Source: an uncultured Sphingobium sp.
GTDB lineage: Bacteria > Pseudomonadota > Alphaproteobacteria > Sphingomonadales > Sphingomonadaceae
Assembly (NCBI GenBank): GCA_913773715.1
Contig: CAJYHD010000725.1
Coordinates: forward strand, 1-9,665
Direction: 5' to 3'
DNA length: 9,665 nucleotides
The position numbers and the translations under genes were made by a program. The notes under the pieces were generated by a model. It was not told where the DNA came from, ran no database searches, and worked only from the letters and a program-made list of their open reading frames with translations. Positions 1 to 4,959 of the stretch are shown here, piece after piece. How positions within the stretch are numbered: position 1 is the first letter of the stretch; each line of letters starts with the position of its first letter.

Positions 1-458
1 AATGCGGTCATGTGCGTGTCGTGGCCGCAGGCATGCATGACGCCCGTCTCGACGCCTTCGGGCGTCTTGGTCCGCACCTTGGAGGCGAATTCAAGACCGG
101 TCTGTTCGACCACCGGCAGTCCGTCCATGTCTGCACGGATGAGCAAAGTCGGCCCGGACCCGTTCTTCAGCACGGCGACGACGCCGGTTCCGCCGACCTT
201 GTCCGTCACGTCGAACTTCATCGCCTTCAGGCGCTTGGCGAGCTTTGCGGCGGTCGCAGTCTCCTGACCCGACAGTTCGGGATTGGCATGCAGGTCGCGG
301 TAGAGGGTCATCAGCCCCTCCATATCCTTCGCGATCGCGCCGCCGATGGCGCTCTGCTGCGGAGCGGCGGCAACGGGATCGGAAGCTGGCGGTGTCTGCG
401 CGGTGGCGGCGGATGACAGGCTGAGGGCGGCCAGAACGACCGGAAGCGCGTTGCGCAT
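1..458 (-). CDS. Exported M20D-family amidohydrolase, N-terminal part (truncated by window edge)
   Basis: Reading the minus strand from an ATG at 458-456 gives 152 uninterrupted codons to the window edge. Residues 1-20 form a signal peptide ending in Ala-Thr-Ala before Gln21, so the enzyme is probably periplasmic or secreted. Three M20 motifs follow: HANPELS (57-63), RADMDGLP (108-115) and HACGHDTH (142-149). In M20D enzymes (hippurate, indole-acetyl-amino-acid and N-acyl-amino-acid hydrolases) the Cys and His of the last motif bind the metal pair; here they are Cys144 and His146. The family hydrolyses amide bonds of N-acylated amino acids, but the substrate cannot be read from this part. An AGGGAG ribosome site at 474-469 lies 10 bases from the ATG and supports this start. 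Full members have roughly 400-450 residues, so about two thirds is missing. The family call is firm; the substrate is unknown. Confidence 0.9.
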   Translation of the reverse strand, partial: MRNALPVVLAALSLSSAATAQTPPASDPVAAAPQQSAIGGAIAKDMEGLMTLYRDLHANPELSGQETATAAKLAKRLKAMKFDVTDKVGGTGVVAVLKNGSGPTLLIRADMDGLPVVEQTGLEFASKVRTKTPEGVETGVMHACGHDTHMTA

Positions 459-485
459 GTGCGTGAATCTCCCTTGTTGCCGCGC

Positions 486-513
486 AACATAAGGCGATTT
501 CCGACAGGGTGAA
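486..513 (-). promoter_or_regulatory. Possible promoter for the amidohydrolase gene
   Basis: On the minus strand TTCACC (513-508) and TATGTT (491-486) are separated by 16 bases. They lie upstream of the AGGGAG ribosome site and the ATG at 458, and after the terminator of the preceding beta-barrel gene, which is where a promoter would be needed. Both boxes are imperfect matches to the sigma-70 consensus, so this is weak. Confidence 0.25.
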
Positions 514-524
514 GAGGGCAAATG

Positions 525-557
525 AAAAGCCCGCTCCTCACAAGGGAAGGAGCGGGC
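525..557 (-). terminator. Rho-independent terminator of the beta-barrel gene
   Basis: A perfect 10-base inverted repeat (GCCCGCTCCT at 529-538, AGGAGCGGGC at 548-557) encloses a 9-base loop. On the minus strand it is followed directly by four T residues (complement of A525-528) and then CATT. It begins 35 bases past the stop codon of the minus-strand beta-barrel gene, the expected place for its terminator. There is no equivalent T-run on the plus strand. Confidence 0.88.
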
Positions 558-592
558 CGATCATGCTATGAAAGCGTGTCGGGCAGTTCCAC

Positions 593-1144
593 TTAAAAGT
601 GGAAAAGCACACCCGCCATGGGACGGAAGCTGTCCCAATCATAGGTGTCGACCTGAACGCGCAGGCGAACGCCGCTGTTGCCGGTTACGCCGCCTAGGCC
701 GATCTCCTTGGGACCGACTTCGACGCCGAGGCCGTACATCCAGTCCTTCTGGTCTGACCAGCCGCGCTTGCCGTTGACCCACTGATAACCAGCCGACGCG
801 TAGATCAGGCCGCTTTCACCAGCGCGGGCGCCGACGCGACCCTTGACGCCATATTCCCAATCAATGTCGGAAAAGCCCTTGGTCGCGTTGCCTTCGACGC
901 CGACGAACACCGGGCCAAGCGGCACGTTCACACCCGCGATACCGCTGATCAGAGCGCCATTCATAATCGTCTGGCCGGGGATGCGGCCGAATTCCGAACC
1001 ACGATCGAACGTGTGGTAGCCGCCGAGCACGCCGACATAAGGCTCAATACCGAAAGCATCGGTGCCGTCAGGGGCGGTTTCCTGCGCCGATGCGACTGCG
1101 GGCAGGGCGGCCAGAAGGGCCGCTGCGAAGGCAAATTTCTTCAT
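593..1144 (-). CDS. Exported outer-membrane beta-barrel (opacity-type porin family) protein
   Basis: The product has 183 residues. Residues 1-20 (MKKFAFAAALLAALPAVASA) form a textbook Sec signal peptide with Ala-Ser-Ala cleavage before Gln21. The mature part alternates short polar and aromatic/hydrophobic stretches rich in Gly, Tyr and Trp, with no long hydrophobic helix. It ends in Phe-His-Phe, and a C-terminal Phe is the usual BAM-recognition signal of outer-membrane barrels. The length suits a small barrel of the OmpA-like/opacity type. AGGA at 1155-1152 lies 7 bases from the ATG. The gene is probably monocistronic: a terminator follows at once, and a 126-base gap separates it from the dehydrogenase gene upstream. 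No enzymatic or transport function can be assigned; a structural or adhesion role is possible. Class call good, function unknown. Confidence 0.8.
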   Translation of the reverse strand: MKKFAFAAALLAALPAVASAQETAPDGTDAFGIEPYVGVLGGYHTFDRGSEFGRIPGQTIMNGALISGIAGVNVPLGPVFVGVEGNATKGFSDIDWEYGVKGRVGARAGESGLIYASAGYQWVNGKRGWSDQKDWMYGLGVEVGPKEIGLGGVTGNSGVRLRVQVDTYDWDSFRPMAGVLFHF

Positions 1145-1187
1145 GAGTTAGTCCTGTTGGTTTCGTTGCGTTTGCGAACACTAAACC

Positions 1188-1222
1188 GACATCTTGCGGA
1201 AAGGGTTTCCATTCGTTGTCAA
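1188..1222 (-). promoter_or_regulatory. Possible promoter/operator region of the beta-barrel gene
   Basis: In the 126-base gap between the dehydrogenase stop and the beta-barrel start, the minus strand has a perfect TTGACA (1222-1217). It is followed by a small dyad, GGAAA-N3-TTTCC (1198-1210), where a spacer or operator would lie. I see no good -10 box at 17 bases; CAAGAT is 20 bases away. The -35 match is exact but the promoter as a whole is only suggestive. I see nothing else in the gap. Confidence 0.3.
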
Positions 1223-1270
1223 AAAGCGCGCCGCGTTGCACAAAAGTCACAGGAGAGTTACGGAACCCAG

Positions 1271-2062
1271 CTATTGCGCCGTCCAGCCGCCATCGACGCT
1301 AAGGTTTGCGCCTGTGATGTTAGCCGCTGCATCGCTGCACAGGAACATGGCGACAGCCGCGACCTGCTCGACGGTCACAAACTCCTTCGTCGGCTGGCCC
1401 GCCAGTAGAACGTCGTTCATCACCTGATCGCGCGTCATGTTCCGCGCCTTCATCGTATCGGGGATCTGGTTCTCGACCAGCGGCGTCCAGACATAACCGG
1501 GCGAAATGCAGTTGGCGGTGATGCCGAAGGTCGCGGTTTCCAGAGCGATCGTCTTGGTGAAGCCGGCAAGGCCGTGCTTCGCCGTTACATAAGCGCTCTT
1601 GAAAGGCGAGGCGACCAGCGAGTGGGCGCTCGCCGTCTGGATGATGCGACCCCATTTCTTCGACTTCATGTAGGGGATCGCCAGCCGCGACGTGTGGAAC
1701 GCGCTGTTGAGGTTGAGCGCGATGATGAGGTTCCACTTGTCGACCGGGAACTCTTCGACCGGCGCGACATGCTGCATACCCGCATTGTTGATGAGGATAT
1801 CCACCCCGCCGAACGCATCGGCGGCCTGCGCCATCATGGCTTCGATTTCCTCGACCTTGGTGAGGTCATGGCCCGAATAAAGTGCCTTCGCGCCCGAAGC
1901 CGCTTCCAGTCCCTGCCGCTCCGTCTCTATCGCGTCCTTGTCGCCGAAACCGTTGATGACGATGTTCGCGCCCTCTGCGGCCAGCGACTTGGCATAAGCG
2001 AGGCCGATGCCCGACGTGGAACCGGTGATGAGGGCGGTCTTGCCGGAAAGCGATGAACTCAT
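1271..2062 (-). CDS. bdhA: 3-hydroxybutyrate dehydrogenase (SDR family)
   Basis: This 263-residue protein oxidises (R)-3-hydroxybutyrate to acetoacetate with NAD in the cytoplasm, the step that feeds polyhydroxybutyrate or ketone-body carbon into acetyl-CoA. It is a complete classical short-chain dehydrogenase: the TGSTSGIG nucleotide-binding loop (13-20), NNAG (92-95), and a catalytic tetrad read as Asn117, Ser145, Tyr158 and Lys162. Features typical of bacterial 3-hydroxybutyrate dehydrogenases, as opposed to other SDRs, are NGFGD (38-41), GMQH (95-98), SAH (145-147), the YVTAKHG segment and the C-terminal SVDGGWTAQ. The length matches the family (about 260). The ATG at 2062 has AAGGAG (2076-2071) 8 bases upstream; an in-frame start further upstream would run into the patatin gene. 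The ATG overlaps the patatin stop (ATGA), so the two are probably translationally coupled. Confidence 0.93.
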   Translation of the reverse strand: MSSSLSGKTALITGSTSGIGLAYAKSLAAEGANIVINGFGDKDAIETERQGLEAASGAKALYSGHDLTKVEEIEAMMAQAADAFGGVDILINNAGMQHVAPVEEFPVDKWNLIIALNLNSAFHTSRLAIPYMKSKKWGRIIQTASAHSLVASPFKSAYVTAKHGLAGFTKTIALETATFGITANCISPGYVWTPLVENQIPDTMKARNMTRDQVMNDVLLAGQPTKEFVTVEQVAAVAMFLCSDAAANITGANLSVDGGWTAQ

Positions 2063-3237
2063 GCCTGCTTCTCCTTGAGATGATCGGGCGCGTCGAGGTC
2101 GAAGGTGGAACTTTTGCCATTCAGGATGTTGCGCGCGATGAGGTCGCCCTTGTGCATGACCTCCTCGACCGCGTCCCGGCCCTGCGCCCAATGATCGAGC
2201 ATCGTGCTGCGCGAAAATTCGAAGTCCTTGGCGCCGCTTTCCCAGTCGCGGGTGCGATAGATGAGGTGTACGATGTTGACCGAACCGCTGTCGAGCATGG
2301 CGCGCAAGCGATGGGCGTCCTCATCCTCCTGCAACTCGGGCGGCAGCTTGTCGAGCAGAGCCTTGATCGCGGCATGTTCGCGGCGCAGGCGCAGATACTG
2401 GTCGGTCACTTGTCGGGTGCGGCTCGAATATTGGATGTCCTTCATTCGCGAATAGACATCGGTCATCTGGCGCGGCATCGCCCCTGCGGCGGGGAAAAGA
2501 TCTACCTGAAACACCAGCATATCCTCACTCTGCCGGTCCAGCACATGGGAAAGCGGGGTATTCGACACGATGCCGCCGTCCCAATACCAGCATCCGTCGA
2601 TCTCGATCGGAGGCAGACCCGGCGGCAGAGCACCGGATGCCATGATGTGCCGGGCATCAATCCGGGTCTTGCGGGTCGGGTGGCGCGTGTCCCAATAGGC
2701 GAAATTGCCGCTTTCGACATTCACGGCACCGACCGAGAGCCTTACCGGCCCGTCGTTCAGCAAATCCCAGTCGATGCAGGCATCCAGCGTCTCCTTCAGC
2801 GGCGCGCTGTCATAGAAGCTGATAGCGCCCGGCGATCCCTCAGGTGCGAGGGTTGCGGGCCAAAGCCGCGGGCGGAACATGCCCGGCACGCCGAAGGTCG
2901 CGACTGTCCCTGCTGCCATCAGGTGTGCAGCCTCTCGCACCGGATCGAATTCCGGCAGCACGATATTGGGCATGCCGCCCGTCACCGTGTACCAGAATTT
3001 CTTGAGCCGCCGTTTGCGCATATGCGGCGGATTGCCCGCGATGATCGCGGCGTTGACCGCGCCGATCGAAATGCCCGCGACCCAGGTGACGTCGATCCCA
3101 AGCTCGTCGAGTCGCTCGTATACGCCCGCCTGGTACGAACCCAGCGCACCGCCGCCCTGCAACAGCAGCGCGACTTCGCCGGGAAGGGGCATCGGCGCTT
3201 TCGAGCGCCGGATGGGTCGGGGATCGATATCAGCCAT
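2059..3237 (-). CDS. Patatin-like phospholipase with DUF3734-type C-terminus
   Basis: The product has 392 residues from the ATG at 3237. An N-terminal patatin domain carries the glycine-rich oxyanion loop QGGGALGSYQAG (27-38), the nucleophile elbow GISIG with Ser57, and the catalytic Asp in DGG (Asp220), a complete Ser-Asp dyad. Patatin domains are acyl hydrolases acting on phospholipids or other acyl esters. The remaining part, with FPAAGAMPRQMTDVYSRMKD (248-267) and a charged helical tail, fits the DUF3734 extension found in many alphaproteobacterial patatins. There is no signal peptide, so it is probably cytoplasmic or membrane-peripheral. It is the first gene of a unit with 3-hydroxybutyrate dehydrogenase (4-base overlap), which hints at release of 3-hydroxybutyrate or acyl chains; that is inference. 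An in-frame ATG at 3291 would add 18 residues, but neither start has a clear ribosome site. I prefer 3237 because homologues begin shortly before the LxLQGGG strand. Confidence 0.88.
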   Translation of the reverse strand: MADIDPRPIRRSKAPMPLPGEVALLLQGGGALGSYQAGVYERLDELGIDVTWVAGISIGAVNAAIIAGNPPHMRKRRLKKFWYTVTGGMPNIVLPEFDPVREAAHLMAAGTVATFGVPGMFRPRLWPATLAPEGSPGAISFYDSAPLKETLDACIDWDLLNDGPVRLSVGAVNVESGNFAYWDTRHPTRKTRIDARHIMASGALPPGLPPIEIDGCWYWDGGIVSNTPLSHVLDRQSEDMLVFQVDLFPAAGAMPRQMTDVYSRMKDIQYSSRTRQVTDQYLRLRREHAAIKALLDKLPPELQEDEDAHRLRAMLDSGSVNIVHLIYRTRDWESGAKDFEFSRSTMLDHWAQGRDAVEEVMHKGDLIARNILNGKSSTFDLDAPDHLKEKQA

Positions 3238-3247
3238 GATGCAGTGC

Positions 3248-3275
3248 AATATAGATCGAATATGTGTCAGTCCAA
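3248..3275 (-). promoter_or_regulatory. Candidate promoter of the patatin-bdhA unit
   Basis: On the minus strand TTGGAC (3275-3270), a 16-base spacer and TATATT (3253-3248) resemble a sigma-70 promoter. Transcription would begin around 3242-3239, only a few bases before the ATG at 3237, so the message would be leaderless or nearly so. This agrees with the lack of a ribosome site in front of that ATG. The rest of the 147-base divergent gap (3238-3384) shows no convincing promoter for the metallopeptidase, only its ribosome site at the far end. Confidence 0.4.
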
Positions 3276-3373
3276 GTGAATGTCGCGTCATCTTTTGTGG
3301 CGCGCAACTATCCACCCTGATCGGCTGTTCCATGCGCTGACGCGGTGGCGTAGATGAAGCTTGGGTTAGGACT

Positions 3374-3380
3374 GGGAGGG
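3374..3380 (+). promoter_or_regulatory. Ribosome binding site that sets the GTG start of the metallopeptidase
   Basis: GGGAGGG ends 4 bases before the GTG at 3385. There is no ATG nearby that would keep the conserved N-terminus, so this strong site decides in favour of the GTG start. Confidence 0.7.
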
Positions 3381-3384
3381 TGAC

Positions 3385-4263
3385 GTGCGGCTCGACGACG
3401 AACAGGAAAGCAGCCATTTCGAGGTGCAGGAAGGCGGTCGCAGCGGTTTCGGCGGTGGCATGGGCGGCGGCCTTGGCATGCTGCTCCCGCTCATCGGCAG
3501 CCGCTTTGGCTGCGGCGGGATCGTCGTCGTCCTTATTATCATGGTGGTGATGGGCATGAACCCGCTGTCGATGCTGAGCGGGGGCGGCGGTCAGGCACCG
3601 GTCGAAACGCAGCGTCCTTCCACCAGTCAGCTGACCGAAGTGCAGCGCACTTCCTTGAAGGTGCTGGGATCGACGGAACGGCGCTGGGCCGACATCTTCA
3701 AGGCGGAGGGCAAGCAATATCCTCCGCCGACGCTCGTCTTCTACAGTCAGAACGGGCAGTCAGGCTGCGGCGCGGCGCAGTCGGCGATGGGGCCATTCTA
3801 CTGCCCGACCGACCGACGCATCTATCTCGACACCGACTTTTTCCGCGAGATGGAAACGCGCTTCAATGCGCCGGGCGATTTCCCGATCGGCTACATCATC
3901 GCGCATGAAGTCGGCCATCATATCCAAACTATCACCGGCGAAGCCGATCGCATTCGGCAGGCACAGCGCCGCGCCAGCGAAGCGGAGGGCAATGCACTTC
4001 AGGTGAAGATGGAGCTTCAGGCCGATTGCTACGCCGGTGTCTGGGCGGCACGCGACACCAACCTCATGGAACCGGGCGATCTGGAGGAAGGCATGCGCGC
4101 GGCGCAGGCGATCGGCGACGATACGCTGCAAAAGGAGGCCGGTCAGCGCCCCGTCCCCGACAGCTTCACGCATGGCACCAGTGCGCAACGGATGGAGTGG
4201 CTCCGGCGTGGGCTGGAAACAGGCGATCCCGCCAAATGCGACACATTCAACGGAGCGATCTGA
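3385..4263 (+). CDS. ypfJ: Membrane-anchored neutral zinc metallopeptidase (YpfJ/Zn_peptidase family)
   Basis: The product has 292 residues from a GTG codon. The N-terminus MRLDDEQESSHFEVQEGG matches the usual opening of YpfJ-type proteins. A glycine-rich stretch (20-31) is followed by one membrane helix (about 43-58), then a linker and the catalytic domain. HEVGH (174-178) is the HExxH zinc motif with Glu175 as the general base; the ELQADCYAG segment (210-218) probably supplies the third zinc ligand, Glu210. The conserved tail THGTSAQRMEWLRRG lies at 262-276. Cys128, Cys139, Cys215 and Cys285 could form disulfides if the domain is periplasmic. The length is normal for the family (about 280-300). 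Substrates are not established for this family. The gene stands alone, divergent from the patatin gene and convergent with the next gene after a 27-base gap. Identification is strong, biological role unknown. Confidence 0.9.
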   Translation: MRLDDEQESSHFEVQEGGRSGFGGGMGGGLGMLLPLIGSRFGCGGIVVVLIIMVVMGMNPLSMLSGGGGQAPVETQRPSTSQLTEVQRTSLKVLGSTERRWADIFKAEGKQYPPPTLVFYSQNGQSGCGAAQSAMGPFYCPTDRRIYLDTDFFREMETRFNAPGDFPIGYIIAHEVGHHIQTITGEADRIRQAQRRASEAEGNALQVKMELQADCYAGVWAARDTNLMEPGDLEEGMRAAQAIGDDTLQKEAGQRPVPDSFTHGTSAQRMEWLRRGLETGDPAKCDTFNGAI

Positions 4264-4290
4264 GGCGGTCGTTCTTCCAGTGACGGGCGT

Positions 4291-4593
4291 CTAGAAATTC
4301 TGGCTTCCGTCCGCTTTGAGCGGCGGACTGCCCGATGGCGATGTCGCTCCCAGCGGCGTCGCCGGTTCCCCCGCCCCGGACAGGGGCTGACCGAAGACCG
4401 GAGTCGGTCCCGATGGCGCATCCTGGGCCGGAGGCGGCATCGGCACGGGAGCGGATACGGGAACAGGGGCGACCGGTGCAGGTGCAGCCTGCTGCTTAGG
4501 CTCTTCATGATGCTCCGCAGTGAAGGATTGCACCACCATCACCAGCACCGGCGCGGCCAGCATCGTTCCAAGAGCGAAGGCGCGATAACTCAT
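4291..4593 (-). CDS. Small membrane-anchored proline-rich protein, hypothetical
   Basis: From the ATG at 4593 the product has 100 residues. A hydrophobic segment (about 6-22, AFALGTMLAAPVLVMVV) would act as a membrane anchor or uncleaved signal. After an acidic/His patch (AEHHEEP, 26-32) the rest is low complexity: repeated Ala-Pro and Val-Pro units (37-60), then Gly/Ser/Pro-rich sequence to the stop. No catalytic motif is visible. An in-frame TTG at 4623 would add 10 residues, but it lies inside the T-run of the upstream terminator, so I reject it. No good ribosome site precedes 4593. Because the hairpin just upstream should stop transcription from the previous gene, it needs its own promoter or read-through. 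Proline-rich envelope proteins often span the periplasm or bind peptidoglycan; that is analogy only. Real gene likely but not certain. Confidence 0.55.
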   Translation of the reverse strand: MSYRAFALGTMLAAPVLVMVVQSFTAEHHEEPKQQAAPAPVAPVPVSAPVPMPPPAQDAPSGPTPVFGQPLSGAGEPATPLGATSPSGSPPLKADGSQNF

Positions 4594-4621
4594 CGCAAGC
4601 CAATAACAGGCTAGAGTAAAC

Positions 4622-4652
4622 AAAAAGCTGCCGACCCGATCAGGCGGCAGCT
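4622..4652 (-). terminator. Rho-independent terminator after the NepR-like gene
   Basis: AGCTGCCG (4626-4633) and CGGCAGCT (4645-4652) form a perfect 8-base stem with an 11-base loop. On the minus strand the stem runs directly into TTTTTG (complement of 4621-4626). It lies 28 bases past the stop of the small minus-strand gene. The intervening stretch contains an 8-base palindrome, TAGCGCTA (4666-4673), and nothing else I can name. Confidence 0.83.
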
Positions 4653-4680
4653 ACAAATCTCCGAATAGCGCTAGAATATC

Positions 4681-4872
4681 CTAGTGCCGATCCAGCTTGG
4701 CCAGCAAAGACATCATGTCATCTGGCAAAGCATCGCGACGCGCGGAAAAGGTCGATCGCAGCGCATTTCCGACACCTTCATAGGGCGTCGGCAGGCCTAT
4801 GGTGACGATGCGCCTGCCGTCGCTATCCTGCGCTGTCGCCGATCGGCCGACCAATTTGCGTTGCATCTCCAT
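4681..4872 (-). CDS. Small NepR-like protein (possible anti-sigma factor of the general stress response)
   Basis: The product has 63 residues from the ATG at 4872; a second in-frame ATG at 4866 is also possible. The C-terminal half (about 34-61) reads G-x-x-LR-x-x-F, then LPDDMMSLLAKLD. This follows the NepR pattern G-x-x-LR-x-x-Y, a short linker, VPD-x-x-x-x-LL-x-x-LD, with a linker apparently one residue shorter than in NepR proteins I recall. NepR proteins are about 60 residues; two such helices bind sigma EcfG until phosphorylated PhyR displaces them. The N-terminal half (RKLVGR, then GRRIVTIGLPTP) is basic and unlike canonical NepR as I know it. An EcfG-like promoter directly upstream fits the idea. 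No ecfG or phyR is nearby, so this would be a paralogue or orphan. Otherwise it is a conserved hypothetical. No strong ribosome site is seen. It is divergent from glnE, with 87 bases between starts. Confidence 0.5.
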   Translation of the reverse strand: MEMQRKLVGRSATAQDSDGRRIVTIGLPTPYEGVGNALRSTFSARRDALPDDMMSLLAKLDRH

Positions 4873-4881
4873 GTAATCCAG

Positions 4882-4906
4882 AACGGCCAAGCGCCGTAAA
4901 AGTTTC
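4882..4906 (-). promoter_or_regulatory. EcfG-like promoter of the NepR-like gene
   Basis: On the minus strand GAAAC (4906-4902), a 16-base spacer and CGTT (4885-4882) match the general-stress-response consensus GGAAC-N16/17-CGTT with one mismatch in the -35 box. Transcription would start about 4876-4873, next to the ATG at 4872, so the message would be almost leaderless. The boxes sit inside an inverted repeat, CCAGAA (4878-4883) and TTCTGG (4904-4909). A one-mismatch match occurs by chance every few kilobases, so position and gene identity carry much of the weight. Confidence 0.4.
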
Positions 4907-4946
4907 TGGCATTTGTCGCATCTGCAAGCGATAGCCCGCCGCCGAC

Positions 4947-4951
4947 AGGAG
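4947..4951 (+). promoter_or_regulatory. Ribosome binding site that decides the glnE start
   Basis: AGGAG lies 8 bases before the ATG at 4960 but only 2 bases before an in-frame ATG at 4954. The spacing favours 4960. Confidence 0.65.
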
Positions 4952-4959
4952 AGATGATC

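Noticed and set aside
1186..1209. Second EcfG-like promoter (GAAAC-N17-GGTT) upstream of the beta-barrel gene
   Set aside because: It has two mismatches to GGAAC-N16/17-CGTT and competes with an exact TTGACA nearby, so it is not distinguishable from chance.
1217..1245. GC-rich stretch followed by five T residues on the minus strand after the dehydrogenase gene
   Set aside because: No stable stem can be drawn from the preceding GCGC-rich sequence, and the T residues belong to the TTGACA element. Not a convincing terminator.
2063..2191. Upstream extension of the 3-hydroxybutyrate dehydrogenase by 43 codons
   Set aside because: The extension overlaps the patatin gene in another frame, has no homology to the family N-terminus, and the ATG at 2062 has a well-spaced AAGGAG.
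2053..3279. A 408-codon plus-strand frame opposite the patatin gene
   Set aside because: It is antisense to a gene with intact patatin motifs; long antisense frames are expected in GC-rich codon usage. Its translation shows no recognisable motif.
3238..3717. Upstream extension of the patatin frame by up to 160 codons
   Set aside because: The added sequence is low-complexity antisense of the metallopeptidase N-terminus. The patatin domain begins normally from 3237.
4308..4328. CCGCT-TTG-AGCGG hairpin near the convergent gene ends
   Set aside because: It lies inside the coding part of the proline-rich gene, has no T-run on either strand, and short GC stems are common here.
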